5,638 bases of DNA from Deltaproteobacteria bacterium (GTDB lineage: Bacteria; Desulfobacterota; Binatia; UBA9968; CAXXLF01): NCBI GenBank assembly GCA_022571535.1, contig JACZXR010000180.1:1-5638 (forward strand), read 5' to 3'. Below the pieces are notes generated by a model. That model ran no database searches and was not told the origin of the DNA. It saw only the letters and a list, made by a program, of their open reading frames with translations. Every line of letters starts with the position of its first letter. The first letter of the stretch is position 1. Of the stretch, positions 5,327 to 5,638 are shown one piece after another. The position numbers were made by a program, and so were the translations under genes.

Positions 5327-5337
5327 TAGTCCCTCCT

Positions 5338-5365
5338 TGATCAATTGATCACTTATATTTTATTA
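5338..5365 (-). promoter_or_regulatory. Palindrome and AT-rich leader before the GST gene
   Basis: TGATCAATTGATCA at 5338-5351 is a perfect 14-bp palindrome directly upstream of, and touching, the GST ribosome binding site. Just beyond it is an AT-rich run with -10-like TATAAG (5357-5352) or TAAAAT (5362-5357); no good -35 is found. A repressor bound here would cover the start of the transcript. The palindrome also contains two TGATCA sites, so chance is not excluded. Confidence 0.4.
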
Positions 5366-5403
5366 ACAACCGCGGGGAACTTTGGCTCAGCTGTCTTGCC
5401 AAC

Positions 5404-5638
5404 TCAACACCAATAGGTCGTTCTGTCGATCGGTATGTGCTGAAGGATCTCACCGGGTATGTAGTCCTCCAACTTGATCCGCTCCATGGCATCGTCCGGA
5501 CATCTGGAGACAGGTGAAAAGGGACGGTCTAAAGGTCGGGTTGCGTCAATGATCATGGCCGATGTTTTTCGTTCATCCACGAGTGAGGGGTCGATCAGCG
5601 GTCCGCGCATGATCTCGGGGTGGATGGAGATCTGCTTG
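5404..5638 (-). CDS. UbiD-family decarboxylase, C-terminal part
   Basis: The gene enters from the right edge; 77 complete codons and the TGA at 5406-5404 are inside the window. The segment IMRGPLIDPSLVDERKTSAM followed by IIDATRPLDRPF is the tail typical of UbiD-like proteins, where (K/A)M-x-IDAT-(K/R)-P is a common closing motif. ERIKLEDYIP then follows. UbiD enzymes use prenylated FMN to decarboxylate or carboxylate aromatic and unsaturated acids. The catalytic Arg-Glu-Glu residues and the cofactor site are further upstream, outside the window, so substrate cannot be inferred. A tail of about 18 residues ending in TTYWC extends past the usual end. The GST gene follows 77 bases later on the same strand and may share its transcript. 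Confidence 0.72.
   Translation of the reverse strand, partial: KQISIHPEIMRGPLIDPSLVDERKTSAMIIDATRPLDRPFSPVSRCPDDAMERIKLEDYIPGEILQHIPIDRTTYWC

Noticed and set aside
1..5638. CRISPR array
   Set aside because: No regularly spaced direct repeats of 20 bases or more are seen anywhere in the window.

Overview
The window reads as a piece of an uncultured bacterial genome, probably a metagenome contig. Genes have clear AGGAGG-type ribosome binding sites, some with GTG or TTG starts. The mixture of an apparent UbiD-family end, a CDGSH iron-sulfur protein, a radical SAM/SPASM fragment and toxin-antitoxin loci is compatible with an anaerobic deltaproteobacterium-like organism. That taxonomic guess rests on gene content only and is weak.

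Layout. Almost everything lies on the minus strand. At the left edge (1 to about 573) is the C-terminal part of a radical SAM/SPASM maturase-like protein. It is very GC-rich: two 60-base blocks count 43/60 and 42/60 G+C. It abuts, out of frame, a small cupin protein (870 down to about 574) in DNA of about 45-47% G+C. Both genes appear cut at the joint, so this is a rearrangement or an assembly chimera. Upstream of the cupin are three closely spaced hairpins (926-1025). Then come a double-CDGSH protein (1332-1069) and an isoaspartyl peptidase/L-asparaginase of the Ntn-hydrolase type (2412-1555). A VapBC-type pair follows, with the ribbon-helix-helix-like antitoxin (3133-2942) overlapping the PIN toxin (2942-2511) by one base. 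Its promoter carries two 8-bp operator-like boxes 21 bp apart.

From 3134 to 3778 lies mostly non-coding DNA. It holds a possible 43-residue cysteine-rich ORF and a decayed copy of the 3' end of a glutathione S-transferase (GST) gene. On the plus strand, 3779-4535 is a two-gene overlapping unit: a nucleotidyltransferase-fold protein and a 71-residue partner. It has the shape of a toxin-antitoxin or defence module. An intact GST gene (5326-4700, minus) follows, and the 3' end of a UbiD-like decarboxylase gene enters from the right edge (5638-5404, minus).

How they fit together. No single pathway is visible. The region looks like an accessory patchwork: two addiction-like modules, single metabolic genes, a gene remnant and a suspicious joint. 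The part most likely to be under-described is the nucleotidyltransferase plus small-partner pair, which is bracketed by an intact GST 3' end and a diverged second copy of it.
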